Shown here: positions 1 through 5,301 of the stretch, in pieces
Layout: every line of letters starts with the position of its first letter
How positions within the stretch are numbered: the first letter of the stretch is position 1
Assembly (NCBI GenBank): GCA_018400335.1
Contig: JAGYMT010000159.1
Coordinates: 1 to 5,301 of the forward strand
Source: Kiritimatiellia bacterium
Lineage (GTDB): Bacteria; Verrucomicrobiota; Kiritimatiellia; JAAZAB01
DNA length: 5,301 bases
Direction of reading: 5' to 3'
Made by a program: the position numbers and the translations under genes
The notes under the pieces: generated by a model
Databases searched by the model: none
What the model saw: only the letters and a program-made list of their open reading frames with translations
What the model was told of the DNA's origin: nothing

Positions 1-279
1 GAGATGCACTCCGTCTGCCTCCGCTGCCATGGCGATATCAACCCGATCGTTTATAATTAGCAGTGCTTCGGCTTCTGTCGTCAGCCTCCGCACGGCATGG
101 GCAAGGGAGAGCAGGTCCGCGGCGGACCGGTGTTTCTCGCGCAGCTGGATCAGTTTGGCGCCGCCGGAGAGGGCGGCCCGCACGATGTCAATCGTGGCTC
201 GTCCGAGCGACATGTTCTCCGATGTGACAACGTAGAGGCCGGCGCGCCTGAATCTGTCAATCCGTTCCGCGTGTTTCAT
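1..279 (-). CDS. thiE: Thiamine-phosphate synthase, N-terminal 93 residues (cut by window edge)
   Basis: ThiE joins HMP-pyrophosphate and the thiazole phosphate to make thiamine monophosphate, in the cytoplasm. I translated this minus-strand frame by hand from the ATG at 279: it is open to base 1 and starts MKHAERIDRFRRAGLYVVTS, which is how this (beta/alpha)8 barrel family begins. The diphosphate/pyrimidine-binding motif QLREK is seen at residues 45-49 (Q45, R47, K49), and the INDR motif at 76-79 (N77, D78) is followed by the typical D-AxAxxADGVHL stretch ending at the edge. The Mg-binding Asp and the C-terminal phosphate loops lie outside the window. The start is fixed: an in-frame TGA lies ten codons upstream with no other start between, and an AAGGGA sits 9 bases before the ATG. 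It follows thiH by 36 bases on the same strand, so co-transcription is likely. The family call is firm; whether the full gene is intact cannot be seen. Confidence 0.9.
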   Translation of the reverse strand, partial: MKHAERIDRFRRAGLYVVTSENMSLGRATIDIVRAALSGGAKLIQLREKHRSAADLLSLAHAVRRLTTEAEALLIINDRVDIAMAAEADGVHL

Positions 280-288
280 GTTCCGCTT

Positions 289-294
289 TCCCTT
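289..294 (-). promoter_or_regulatory. Shine-Dalgarno-like site for thiE
   Basis: AAGGGA on the minus strand with a 9-base spacer to the ATG at 279. It lies in the 36-base gap after the thiH stop and supports 279 as the thiE start. Confidence 0.55.
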
Positions 295-315
295 GCCGGC
301 GGCGTGCCTTCAAGG

Positions 316-1470
316 TCAGTTTGAAGGGGCGCGGTAGACCGCATCCCAGTTCTTAAAGACCGGCTCCAGCCCTTTCTGGCTGAGCATTGCGCAAAAATCC
401 CGAGTGTCCCTTGTGTCACTGATCTCGAACTGGCCGCCGGCACAGGCGGCGTGAGCCCTGTATCCGCCCACGCTGGTTCTGCTGGCGGCGCTCATCTTGC
501 TGATGCCCAAGCCGGCCATGGCGTTTCTGAACGGGGCGCTTTCCCTTGTCGAGAGCACGAGCGGAGTGTCCGGCAGGCATATGCGGAACGCGAAAATCAG
601 CTGGGCAAGGAGTGAATCCCCAACGGGGTGGGGCGGAATGAATTCGCCGAGCTGCGGCCTGATTCTCGGGAAGGAGATCGAGATACCCCCTCTCCAGTAT
701 ATCTTCTTTAGATACTCTGCGTGATGGTACAGGCTGAGCGCGTCAGCCACGGGATCGGACAGTCCGAGCAGGACTCCCATCCCGGCGAAGCGCAGGCCGC
801 CCGAAAGGGCGCGAGCGGGCGTGTCGAGGCGGTTCTCGTAATCGCTTTTCGGTCCCTTGCGGTGCATTACTCTAAAAACCTCCCTGTCATACGTTTCCTG
901 GTAGACTGTTAGGCCTGAACAGCCGGCGGTGGACAGAATCCGGTATTCTTCAAGGGTCATGGGGAATGTCTCGATGGCGACGAGGTGAAATCGTTCCGCC
1001 GCGAGTTCGACCCCCTGCCTGATGTACTCGAAACCGGCTTCCTTTGTTCTCTCCCCGGTGAGAAGCAGGATTTCATCGAACCCCATGTTTCGAAGGGCGT
1101 TCATCTCTTCGATGATTTCGTTCCTGCCCAGCTTGCGCCTGGGCCGTTTGCGGTCGGCGGCGAACCCGCAGTACGCGCACTCGCTGGAGCAGTAATCCGA
1201 GATATATAGCGGCACATACATCTGGATCGTATGCCCGAAATGACGAAGCGTCAAAGCCAGCGCTCTTGATGCCATCTTGTCTATGAGAGAGCCCGCCGCC
1301 GGAGAGAGAAGCGCGGCAAGTTCGCGGATGCCTGGGCTGTCGCTGAATATGGCGTTGCGCACTGAGTTTGTGTCGGCCTCCAGCGCAAAACGTCGGAGAA
1401 CGGCAAGCTCACCGCCGTCCGGAGTCGAGTACCTTTTTTTCATGCCATCACTCAACTGCATTTGCATCAT
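316..1470 (-). CDS. thiH: 2-iminoacetate synthase (radical SAM tyrosine lyase) ThiH
   Basis: ThiH cleaves L-tyrosine using S-adenosylmethionine and a [4Fe-4S] cluster, giving dehydroglycine (2-iminoacetate) for thiazole formation by ThiG/ThiS, plus p-cresol. The protein is 384 residues, close to the usual ~370-380. The cluster motif CxxxCxxC is at Cys94, Cys98 and Cys101, preceded by the typical PLYISDYC and followed by GF and a basic patch. The C-terminal part carries ThiH-type signatures: LSTRESAPFRN, MSAASRTSVGGY, and a closing GLEPVFKNWD. The extra CX2C cluster motif near the C terminus of the related HydG is absent, which favours ThiH. The start is uncertain: ATGs exist at 1470, 1467, 1461 and 1443, none with a strong ribosome binding site; 1443 (MKKRYSTPDGG) is a good alternative. 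It is first in an apparent thiH-thiE operon and divergent from rpe. The oxygen-sensitive enzyme implies growth with little oxygen. Confidence 0.93.
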   Translation of the reverse strand: MMQMQLSDGMKKRYSTPDGGELAVLRRFALEADTNSVRNAIFSDSPGIRELAALLSPAAGSLIDKMASRALALTLRHFGHTIQMYVPLYISDYCSSECAYCGFAADRKRPRRKLGRNEIIEEMNALRNMGFDEILLLTGERTKEAGFEYIRQGVELAAERFHLVAIETFPMTLEEYRILSTAGCSGLTVYQETYDREVFRVMHRKGPKSDYENRLDTPARALSGGLRFAGMGVLLGLSDPVADALSLYHHAEYLKKIYWRGGISISFPRIRPQLGEFIPPHPVGDSLLAQLIFAFRICLPDTPLVLSTRESAPFRNAMAGLGISKMSAASRTSVGGYRAHAACAGGQFEISDTRDTRDFCAMLSQKGLEPVFKNWDAVYRAPSN

Positions 1471-1501
1471 CTGTTCAAGATAAAAATGCGAAACTGCGTC
1501 G

Positions 1502-1530
1502 TTGCGGAAAAAAGGTGGTTCTGTTATATA
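1502..1530 (+). promoter_or_regulatory. Candidate sigma70-type promoter for rpe
   Basis: TTGCGG at 1502-1507 and TATATA at 1525-1530 are separated by exactly 17 bases. The elements match the TTGACA/TATAAT consensus only partly (about 4 of 6 each). A start 7 bases after the -10 would be at 1537, the A of the rpe ATG, predicting a transcript with no leader. This is inference from spacing and composition; no other better promoter is visible in the gap. Confidence 0.4.
1523..1528 (-). promoter_or_regulatory. Candidate -10 element of a thiH promoter
   Basis: On the minus strand this reads TATAAC, a 5 of 6 match to the -10 consensus. It overlaps the proposed rpe -10 on the other strand, within the near-palindrome GATATATAAC. 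I see no convincing -35 at 16-18 bases upstream, so this half of the divergent pair is weak. It would give a thiH leader of roughly 45 bases, too short for a TPP riboswitch. Confidence 0.22.
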
Positions 1531-1536
1531 TCAGGC

Positions 1537-2220
1537 ATGAATCTCAAGGCATATATCTGGCCTTCGCTCCTGGCCGGTGATTTCGGGCGGCTCGAGGAAT
1601 CCGCATTAAAGGCGCAGGCCGCGGGTGCGGATGCGCTCCATCTCGACATCATGGACGGTCATTTCGTGCCGAACTTGAGCATGGGCCCCGACGTGGTGAA
1701 GATGGCCCGCGGCTGCCTGTCCATACCATTGAACGTTCATCTTATGATGACGCGGCCCGATCTTTACATTGAGCCGTTTGTGAAGGCGGGCGCGGACGGC
1801 CTCTCAATTCATGTCGAGTCGCGCTGTGACGTTGGAAAAACCATCCGGCGAATAAGGACGCTGGGTGCGCGTCCTGGCGTGGTGTTGAATCCCGAGACGC
1901 CCGCCGGATGCGTGATGCCTTTCCTTGAGGATGTGGACTTCGTGTTGTGCATGACGGTTCATCCCGGTTTCGGCGGACAGAGTTTCATGCCCAGCGTCCT
2001 GCCGAAGATCGGCGAGATTCGGAAAGGGGCCGGCGAGCGCGACCTGGTCATCGCGGTTGACGGAGGAATTGATCTTGACAACTGTTCCGCCGTAGCGGCA
2101 GTCGGCGCGAACGCGCTGGTTGTCGGCAGCTCGCTGTTCAGGTCGGACGATATGTCTCGGGATATCGCGCTGATGAGGCGGCGTGCCGAAGCTTGTCTTG
2201 CAGGCCGCGCCCACGGGTAG
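1537..2220 (+). CDS. rpe: Ribulose-phosphate 3-epimerase
   Basis: Rpe interconverts D-ribulose 5-phosphate and D-xylulose 5-phosphate in the pentose phosphate pathway (and the Calvin cycle where present). The 227-residue length is normal. All expected (beta/alpha)8 barrel residues are present: Ser10 in PSLLAGDF; the metal ligands His35, Asp37, His68 and Asp175; LDIMDGHFVPN at 36-46; NVHLMM at 66-71; HPGFGGQSF at 142-150; VDGGID at 174-179; and a phosphate-binding GSSLF near residue 205. Asp37 and Asp175 are the usual acid/base pair. One oddity is Trp8 in IWPS, where the family normally has IAPS. The frame stays open upstream to an ATG at 1462, but those 25 extra residues have no family match, would overlap thiH, and begin with no ribosome binding site, so I place the start at 1537. 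No good Shine-Dalgarno precedes 1537: AGG lies only one base away. The exporter gene follows 6 bases after the stop. Confidence 0.95.
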   Translation: MNLKAYIWPSLLAGDFGRLEESALKAQAAGADALHLDIMDGHFVPNLSMGPDVVKMARGCLSIPLNVHLMMTRPDLYIEPFVKAGADGLSIHVESRCDVGKTIRRIRTLGARPGVVLNPETPAGCVMPFLEDVDFVLCMTVHPGFGGQSFMPSVLPKIGEIRKGAGERDLVIAVDGGIDLDNCSAVAAVGANALVVGSSLFRSDDMSRDIALMRRRAEACLAGRAHG

Positions 2221-2226
2221 ACAGAC

Positions 2227-3201
2227 ATGGCTGGCTCCGCACATCTTGCGACGGCGGGAGGATTTGGCGCCATCCTGCTCTGGAGCATCGTGTTCGCTCT
2301 TTCGCGCAGCCTGTCGGAACAGGTGGGCGCCGTGACGGCCGGCGCCGCGGTCATGGTCACAGGCGCTCTGTTCGCACTGGCATCGCTGCTGATTCGGCCC
2401 GGTCGGACGAGGACGATTCTCCGGTTGCCGCGCCGTTATGTTCTGGGCTGCGGAGCACTGTTCGTCTGCAACATCCTTTTCCTATATCTCGCCATCGGCT
2501 TCGCGAGGGATCGCGTTCAGCTCCTGGAAATAGCGCTGCTGAACTACCTCTGGCCGAGTCTGACGCTCATCCTGTCTCTGCCTCTTCTCGGGAAGAGGGC
2601 CGACTGGCTTCTTGTGCCTGGCACCCTCGCCGCGCTGGCTGGCATCTTTCTCGTCCTGACACAGGGCGCGGCGATATCATTGGCGTCGCTGACGGCAAAC
2701 ATAATAACCAACCCGTGGGCTTATGGCGCGGCGCTCGGGACGGCTGTATCATGGTCAGTCTATTCCAACCTGGCGCGCAGGTGGGCGGGTGAAAGGAAGG
2801 AGGGAGCAATGGAGCTGTTTCTTCCAACATCTGCGTTGGTCATGCTCCTGCTATGCTGGTTTATTGACGAGCCACGGGCGTGGAACCTGCGGGCGGTGGT
2901 CGAATCGCTCCTGCTGGGCGGCTCATCCTTCTTCGCCTACGTGCTATGGGACAATGCCATGCGGCGCGGCAACGTAACGACAGTCGCAGCGGCTTCCTAC
3001 ATGACGCCGTTGCTCTCGACCATTGCCAGCTGCGCCTATCTCTCGGTCCTGCCGTCAGCCAGGCTCTGGGTGGGGTGCGGTATCCTTGTCGCCGGTTCAT
3101 TCATGAGCTGGCGCTCCATATCAGCGAAACAGACTGCCTCTATTCGCTTATTCCGGCATTGGCCAGATAGCGGAAGTAGTCGGAATCGGTGCTCAAAATA
3201 A
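2227..3201 (+). CDS. DMT/EamA-family exporter, YddG-like (probable aromatic amino acid exporter)
   Basis: This is an inner-membrane drug/metabolite transporter with about ten hydrophobic helices in two EamA repeats. By recall it aligns with E. coli YddG (exporter of aromatic amino acids, also linked to methyl viologen efflux) along its whole length: AILLWSIVFALSRSLSEQVG at 15-34 in helix 1, NYLWPSLT at 106-113, DWLLVPGTLAALAGIFLVL just after it, NIITNPWAYGAALGTAVSW in mid-protein, and FAYVLWDNAMRRGNVTTVAA then SYMTPLLST in the second repeat. YddG is 293 residues; this is 324. The excess is mainly a polar, Arg/Ser-rich tail after the last helix (about residue 298 on), which is read from DNA antisense to the end of hflC. 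The start is the first ATG, 6 bases after rpe, with only a weak GGG upstream, so translational coupling with rpe is likely. The YddG-like subfamily is well supported; the actual substrate is inferred. Confidence 0.87.
   Translation: MAGSAHLATAGGFGAILLWSIVFALSRSLSEQVGAVTAGAAVMVTGALFALASLLIRPGRTRTILRLPRRYVLGCGALFVCNILFLYLAIGFARDRVQLLEIALLNYLWPSLTLILSLPLLGKRADWLLVPGTLAALAGIFLVLTQGAAISLASLTANIITNPWAYGAALGTAVSWSVYSNLARRWAGERKEGAMELFLPTSALVMLLLCWFIDEPRAWNLRAVVESLLLGGSSFFAYVLWDNAMRRGNVTTVAAASYMTPLLSTIASCAYLSVLPSARLWVGCGILVAGSFMSWRSISAKQTASIRLFRHWPDSGSSRNRCSK
3140..3201. other. Tail-to-tail overlap of the exporter gene and hflC
   Basis: The plus-strand exporter stops with TAA at 3199-3201, while hflC on the minus strand stops with TAG at 3140-3142. 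The 62 shared bases encode the last ~20 exporter residues and the last ~20 residues of HflC (through DSDYFRYLANAGISE). The HflC side is conserved family sequence (TDSxxFxYL), the exporter side is not. There is no intergenic space for a separate terminator, and I see no strong GC stem with a T-run nearby on either strand, so the two transcripts probably overlap. Confidence 0.85.
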
Positions 3202-4111
3202 GGGTCGTCTTTTCGCGAAGCGTATCGGCGTAGCTTTCGAGTGAACGATAGAAAGCGTAAAACTCCGGATCGGCGCTGTATGCCTCATTATATATCCTCG
3301 TGGCCTCGGCGTCAGCCCCGCCCTTGATAAGTTCTTCCTGCCGGCGCGCGCCGGAGATAATCTCCGCGACTTCCTTTCTCATCAGTCCCCGAATCTCGGC
3401 GCTCTCACCCTGTCCCTCGGCCCGGAACCGTTCCGCCACGCGCTGCCGCTCGGCGATCATCCTGTTGAAGACTTGCGTCTCAACGGACGGTATGTAATTG
3501 ATGCGTTTGATCCGCACATCAATCAACTCGATTCCGAAACCGGGCATTTCCTTGCTCGCCTCGGCGAGGATGGCCCTGATAAGCTCTTCCCGTCCCACCT
3601 GGACTTTCTGCTTCAGCACCTCCTGCGCCTCTTCATCCGATACGAGAAGCTGATCGATGTCGGCGTCCTCCACTTTCCAGTCCTTCGATCGGACGATTTC
3701 AACAAGCTCTGAGCTCGAAACCCTGTTGCGGACGACCGAGTCAATGATGTCGTCCAGCCGCGACTGGGCGCCGGATTCGTCGCGCACGCTCTTGAGGAAG
3801 AGCAGGGGATCGATTATTCTCCATCGCGCCGTGGTATCAACCGAAATATATTCGCGCCCGAAGGTCGGGATCTGGTTGGGATCGCCGTCCCATACGAGCA
3901 GGCGCTTGTCGAACCGGCGCACTTCCTGAATGAACGGAAGCTTGAAATGAAGACCCGGCTCATTGACTGCTTTGCCCACCGGCGCCCCGAACTGCACGAT
4001 TACCGCCTGTTCCGTTTCGTCCAGCTTGAAGAGCGTGTTGGGCAGGATGATTGCCGTCAACAGGACGACGGCTGCCGCCGAAGCCATGCCAGCCTGTGTT
4101 CCTTTCTTCAT
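3140..4111 (-). CDS. hflC: FtsH protease modulator HflC (SPFH/prohibitin family)
   Basis: HflC, with HflK, forms a large membrane-anchored cage around the AAA+ protease FtsH and tunes its degradation of membrane proteins; most of the chain lies on the periplasmic side. The 323 residues compare with 334 in E. coli. The order is: short basic N terminus, one membrane segment at about 9-28, the SPFH core with ETEQAVIVQFGAPV (32-45) and EPGLHFKLPF (51-60), EYISVDTTARWRI (87-99), then DVRIKRINY near 198-206, ERQRVAERFRAEGQG near 221-235, a long charged coiled-coil helix, ADAEATRIYNEAY near 264-276, DPEFYAFYRSLE and TTLILSTDSDYFRYL. These are HflC rather than HflK signatures. The start is supported by GGAG 8 bases upstream and by the ATGA overlap with hflK, indicating translational coupling and matched synthesis. 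The 3' end overlaps the convergent exporter gene. Confidence 0.95.
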   Translation of the reverse strand: MKKGTQAGMASAAAVVLLTAIILPNTLFKLDETEQAVIVQFGAPVGKAVNEPGLHFKLPFIQEVRRFDKRLLVWDGDPNQIPTFGREYISVDTTARWRIIDPLLFLKSVRDESGAQSRLDDIIDSVVRNRVSSSELVEIVRSKDWKVEDADIDQLLVSDEEAQEVLKQKVQVGREELIRAILAEASKEMPGFGIELIDVRIKRINYIPSVETQVFNRMIAERQRVAERFRAEGQGESAEIRGLMRKEVAEIISGARRQEELIKGGADAEATRIYNEAYSADPEFYAFYRSLESYADTLREKTTLILSTDSDYFRYLANAGISE

Positions 4112-5127
4112 CGCCTTGACTCCGATCCCTGCATTTGCAGTTTTCCATCATCGAGGTTCAGCAGCGGGATTGGCGCGACGCCGCCCTTCTGGATCACATA
4201 AATCCTCTGCACACCGCCAAGAGCCTTCTCTATGGTCTCTATATAAAGTCTGCGTCGAGTCACATCCGGAGCCTGTGAATATTCCGCATAGATGGCTTTG
4301 AACCTGCCGGCCTCTCCAGTCGCCAGGTTCACGCGGTTCGCGGCATATCCCTGTGCTTCCGAAATGATCTCCAGCGCTTCGCCCTGCACCTTCGGCACCT
4401 CCTGATTGCGCCGCTTCTCCGCCTCGTTGATCAGCCGTTCCTTCTCCTGCTGCGCCTCGTTGACCTCGTTGAAAGCTGGTTTCACGGGGTCGGGCGGATT
4501 CACATCCTGGAGCTGAATCGTCGTCACGTGCACGCCCATATCATAGGAGTTCAGGATATCTTGGATTTCGGTTTGCGCCAAGGCGGCTATCTCCACGCGC
4601 CCGACGGTAAGGACATCGCTTCCGAGTCTGTTGCCGACAATTCGCCGCATAACGGCCTCCGAAACGTCCCTGATGGCCGCGGATTGTTCCCTGACCCTGT
4701 GCAGAAACCTGTCGGGATCCAGTATGCGGTATTGAACCACCCATTCCACGTTGATGACGTTCAAGTCGCCTGTCAGCATGAGTGACTCGTCATCAAACGA
4801 TTCGGAGCTATGATAAGCGGTTTTCCTGCCCGCCTGCTCCGTGCGGAACCCGAATTCCTCCTTAAGCACCCGCTCGGTCGGCACGAAATATGTGAGATCA
4901 ATTCCGAAAGGCAGCTTGAAGTGCAGGCCCGGATCGGCGATCTTGATCACCTTTCCAAACCTCTTCACAACAGCCTTCCCTTCCGGCTGCACGGTGTAGA
5001 AAAGTGAGGAAATCCCGACGATGACGATGACGACGATCGCGGCTGATATGAGCGGGCGCTTAATCTTGCGAAAGTCGAAACCAAGCATCGCATCCTGAAA
5101 TGGATTTTTGTCGAACGTTCCTGCCAT
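4108..5127 (-). CDS. hflK: FtsH protease modulator HflK (SPFH/prohibitin family)
   Basis: HflK is the partner of HflC in the cage that encloses FtsH hexamers. The protein is 339 residues with one membrane segment at about 26-44 after a short cytosolic tail containing the basic FRKIKRP. The SPFH domain follows: VQPEGKAVVKRFG (46-58), DPGLHFKLPF (65-74), a central SFDDESLMLTGDLNVINVEW, then the HflK hallmark VNPPDPVKPAFNEVNEAQQ from about 208, which separates it from HflC, and a coiled-coil rich in Glu/Arg. The C terminus ends with a YVIQKGG-type strand and LLNLDDGK. E. coli HflK is longer (419) with a Gly-rich N terminus; here the cytosolic part is only ~25 residues without a Gly-rich stretch. 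The start has GGAG 9 bases upstream. It is first in a two-gene hflK-hflC operon with its own likely promoter; the hfq-hflX genes found before it in E. coli are not adjacent on the visible 174-base upstream side. Confidence 0.95.
   Translation of the reverse strand: MAGTFDKNPFQDAMLGFDFRKIKRPLISAAIVVIVIVGISSLFYTVQPEGKAVVKRFGKVIKIADPGLHFKLPFGIDLTYFVPTERVLKEEFGFRTEQAGRKTAYHSSESFDDESLMLTGDLNVINVEWVVQYRILDPDRFLHRVREQSAAIRDVSEAVMRRIVGNRLGSDVLTVGRVEIAALAQTEIQDILNSYDMGVHVTTIQLQDVNPPDPVKPAFNEVNEAQQEKERLINEAEKRRNQEVPKVQGEALEIISEAQGYAANRVNLATGEAGRFKAIYAEYSQAPDVTRRRLYIETIEKALGGVQRIYVIQKGGVAPIPLLNLDDGKLQMQGSESRR
4120..4123 (-). promoter_or_regulatory. Shine-Dalgarno site for hflC, inside the hflK coding end
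   Basis: GGAG on the minus strand, 8 bases before the hflC ATG at 4111. It lies within the last codons of hflK, so ribosomes finishing hflK at the TGA (4108-4110) can restart at the overlapping ATG (4109-4111). Confidence 0.6.
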
Positions 5128-5136
5128 TACGAGTTT

Positions 5137-5140
5137 CTCC
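5137..5140 (-). promoter_or_regulatory. Shine-Dalgarno site for hflK
   Basis: GGAG on the minus strand with a 9-base spacer to the ATG at 5127. It fixes the hflK start. Confidence 0.6.
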
Positions 5141-5164
5141 GAGTCATTGGTCGAACTAAAAAAC

Positions 5165-5193
5165 AGTTAAGCAGAAAAAAAGTCACAAGGCAA
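5165..5193 (-). promoter_or_regulatory. Candidate sigma70-type promoter for hflK-hflC
   Basis: On the minus strand TTGCCT (5188-5193) is followed, after 17 bases that include a run of seven T, by TTAACT (5165-5170). TGC directly before it gives an extended -10 (TGn). The expected start near 5158 leaves a leader of about 30 bases holding the GGAG site. The surrounding DNA (about 5155-5230) is markedly AT-rich compared with the genes. The hexamers are imperfect, so this is a prediction from spacing, composition and position. Confidence 0.42.
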
Positions 5194-5242
5194 CCCTTAA
5201 TTTCACATTTATTCAAAAATTCTCATTATGGCGTCAGACCCC

Positions 5243-5301
5243 CGCGACCCCGCGTTGCGCGGGGCAAGCCTTGCGCCTGCCATGCCTTTGGCATGGTCGC
5301 G
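5243..5301. repeat. Nested inverted repeat at window edge, REP-like or mobile-element end
   Basis: Three levels of symmetry are visible. Outer arms CGCGACC (5243-5249) and GGTCGCG (5295-5301) are perfect complements 45 bases apart. Inside lie two perfect 7-bp hairpins with 3-base loops: CCCCGCG/CGCGGGG (5248-5254, 5258-5264, loop TTG) and CCATGCC/GGCATGG (5280-5286, 5290-5296, loop TTT). Between them GCAA/TTGC (5264-5267, 5271-5274) can form a third small stem. If the outer stem is taken as CGCGA/TCGCG (5243-5247, 5297-5301), both hairpins abut it exactly, giving a folded junction. It starts sharply after AT-rich DNA, with GTCAGACCCC (5233-5242) at the border, and may continue past 5301. This layout recalls intergenic REP/BIME-type elements; no transposase is visible. 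It has no T-run after a stem on either strand, so it is not a standard terminator. Confidence 0.6.

Noticed and set aside
29..324. Two overlapping plus-strand open frames opposite thiE
   Set aside because: The minus strand there encodes unmistakable ThiE motifs (QLREK, INDR), and the plus-strand translations show none.
316..1470. HydG (hydrogenase maturation tyrosine lyase) instead of ThiH
   Set aside because: The protein is short like ThiH, lacks the second C-terminal CX2C cluster motif of HydG, and is followed by thiE.
1462..1536. N-terminal extension of Rpe by 25 residues from an upstream in-frame ATG
   Set aside because: The extra residues do not resemble any Rpe N terminus, the ATG has no ribosome binding site and overlaps the thiH start; from 1537 the protein has the normal family length.
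1471..1536. TPP riboswitch before thiH
   Set aside because: The gap is only 66 bases, shorter than the aptamer plus expression platform, and no CUGAGA-type core is seen in it.
1804..2360. Two minus-strand open frames antisense to rpe and the start of the exporter
   Set aside because: Low-complexity, polar translations without motifs; the opposite strand encodes conserved Rpe catalytic motifs, so these are GC-rich shadows.
2193..2792. 199-residue plus-strand open frame spanning the end of rpe and the first part of the exporter
   Set aside because: Arg/Pro/Ser-rich composition with no recognisable motif; it is an out-of-frame reading of two well-supported genes.
5248..5296. Rho-independent terminator made by the GC hairpins
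   Set aside because: Neither hairpin is followed by a T-run on either strand within the window; the symmetric nested layout fits a repeat element better.
5228..5301. Plus-strand frame starting ATG GCG TCA and open to the window edge
   Set aside because: It is only 24 codons of a nested palindrome; openness comes from GC-rich inverted repeats and there is no ribosome binding site.

Overview
The window carries six protein-coding genes on both strands of a GC-rich bacterial chromosome. Coding density is very high: the only gaps longer than a few tens of bases are the 66-base divergent gap 1471-1536 and the 174 bases after 5127. The membrane-anchored HflK/HflC pair points to a Gram-negative-type bacterium, and ThiH, the radical-SAM route to the thiazole precursor, suggests an anaerobe or facultative anaerobe. 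The phylum cannot be fixed from sequence alone. A deltaproteobacterial or PVC-type lineage would fit, but this is a guess.

Region 1 (1-1470, minus strand): thiH (2-iminoacetate synthase) is followed 36 bases later by thiE (thiamine-phosphate synthase), which runs off the left edge. They read as a small thiamine operon; thiG, thiS and thiF are not visible here. Region 2 (1471-1536): a short divergent promoter region. It contains a plausible sigma70-type promoter for rpe whose expected transcription start falls on the rpe ATG, so rpe may be leaderless, and a TATAAC on the other strand that could serve thiH. There is no room for a TPP riboswitch directly before thiH. Region 3 (1537-3201, plus strand): rpe (ribulose-phosphate 3-epimerase), then 6 bases later a ten-helix DMT/EamA exporter closely resembling YddG, the aromatic amino acid exporter. 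Region 4 (3140-5127, minus strand): hflK then hflC, joined by an ATGA overlap, encoding the prohibitin-like complex that modulates the FtsH protease. The exporter and hflC converge and overlap by 62 bases. Region 5 (5128-5301): the hflK promoter and ribosome binding site in AT-rich DNA, then a sharply GC-rich nested palindrome at the right edge that looks like a REP-type repeat or the end of a mobile element.

The genes are familiar families, and I do not see a convincing undescribed multi-gene system. The points most worth a second look are the nested palindrome at the right edge, the possible leaderless rpe with back-to-back promoters, the exporter/hflC antisense overlap, and the loose metabolic thread linking a tyrosine-consuming ThiH, a pentose-phosphate enzyme and an aromatic exporter.
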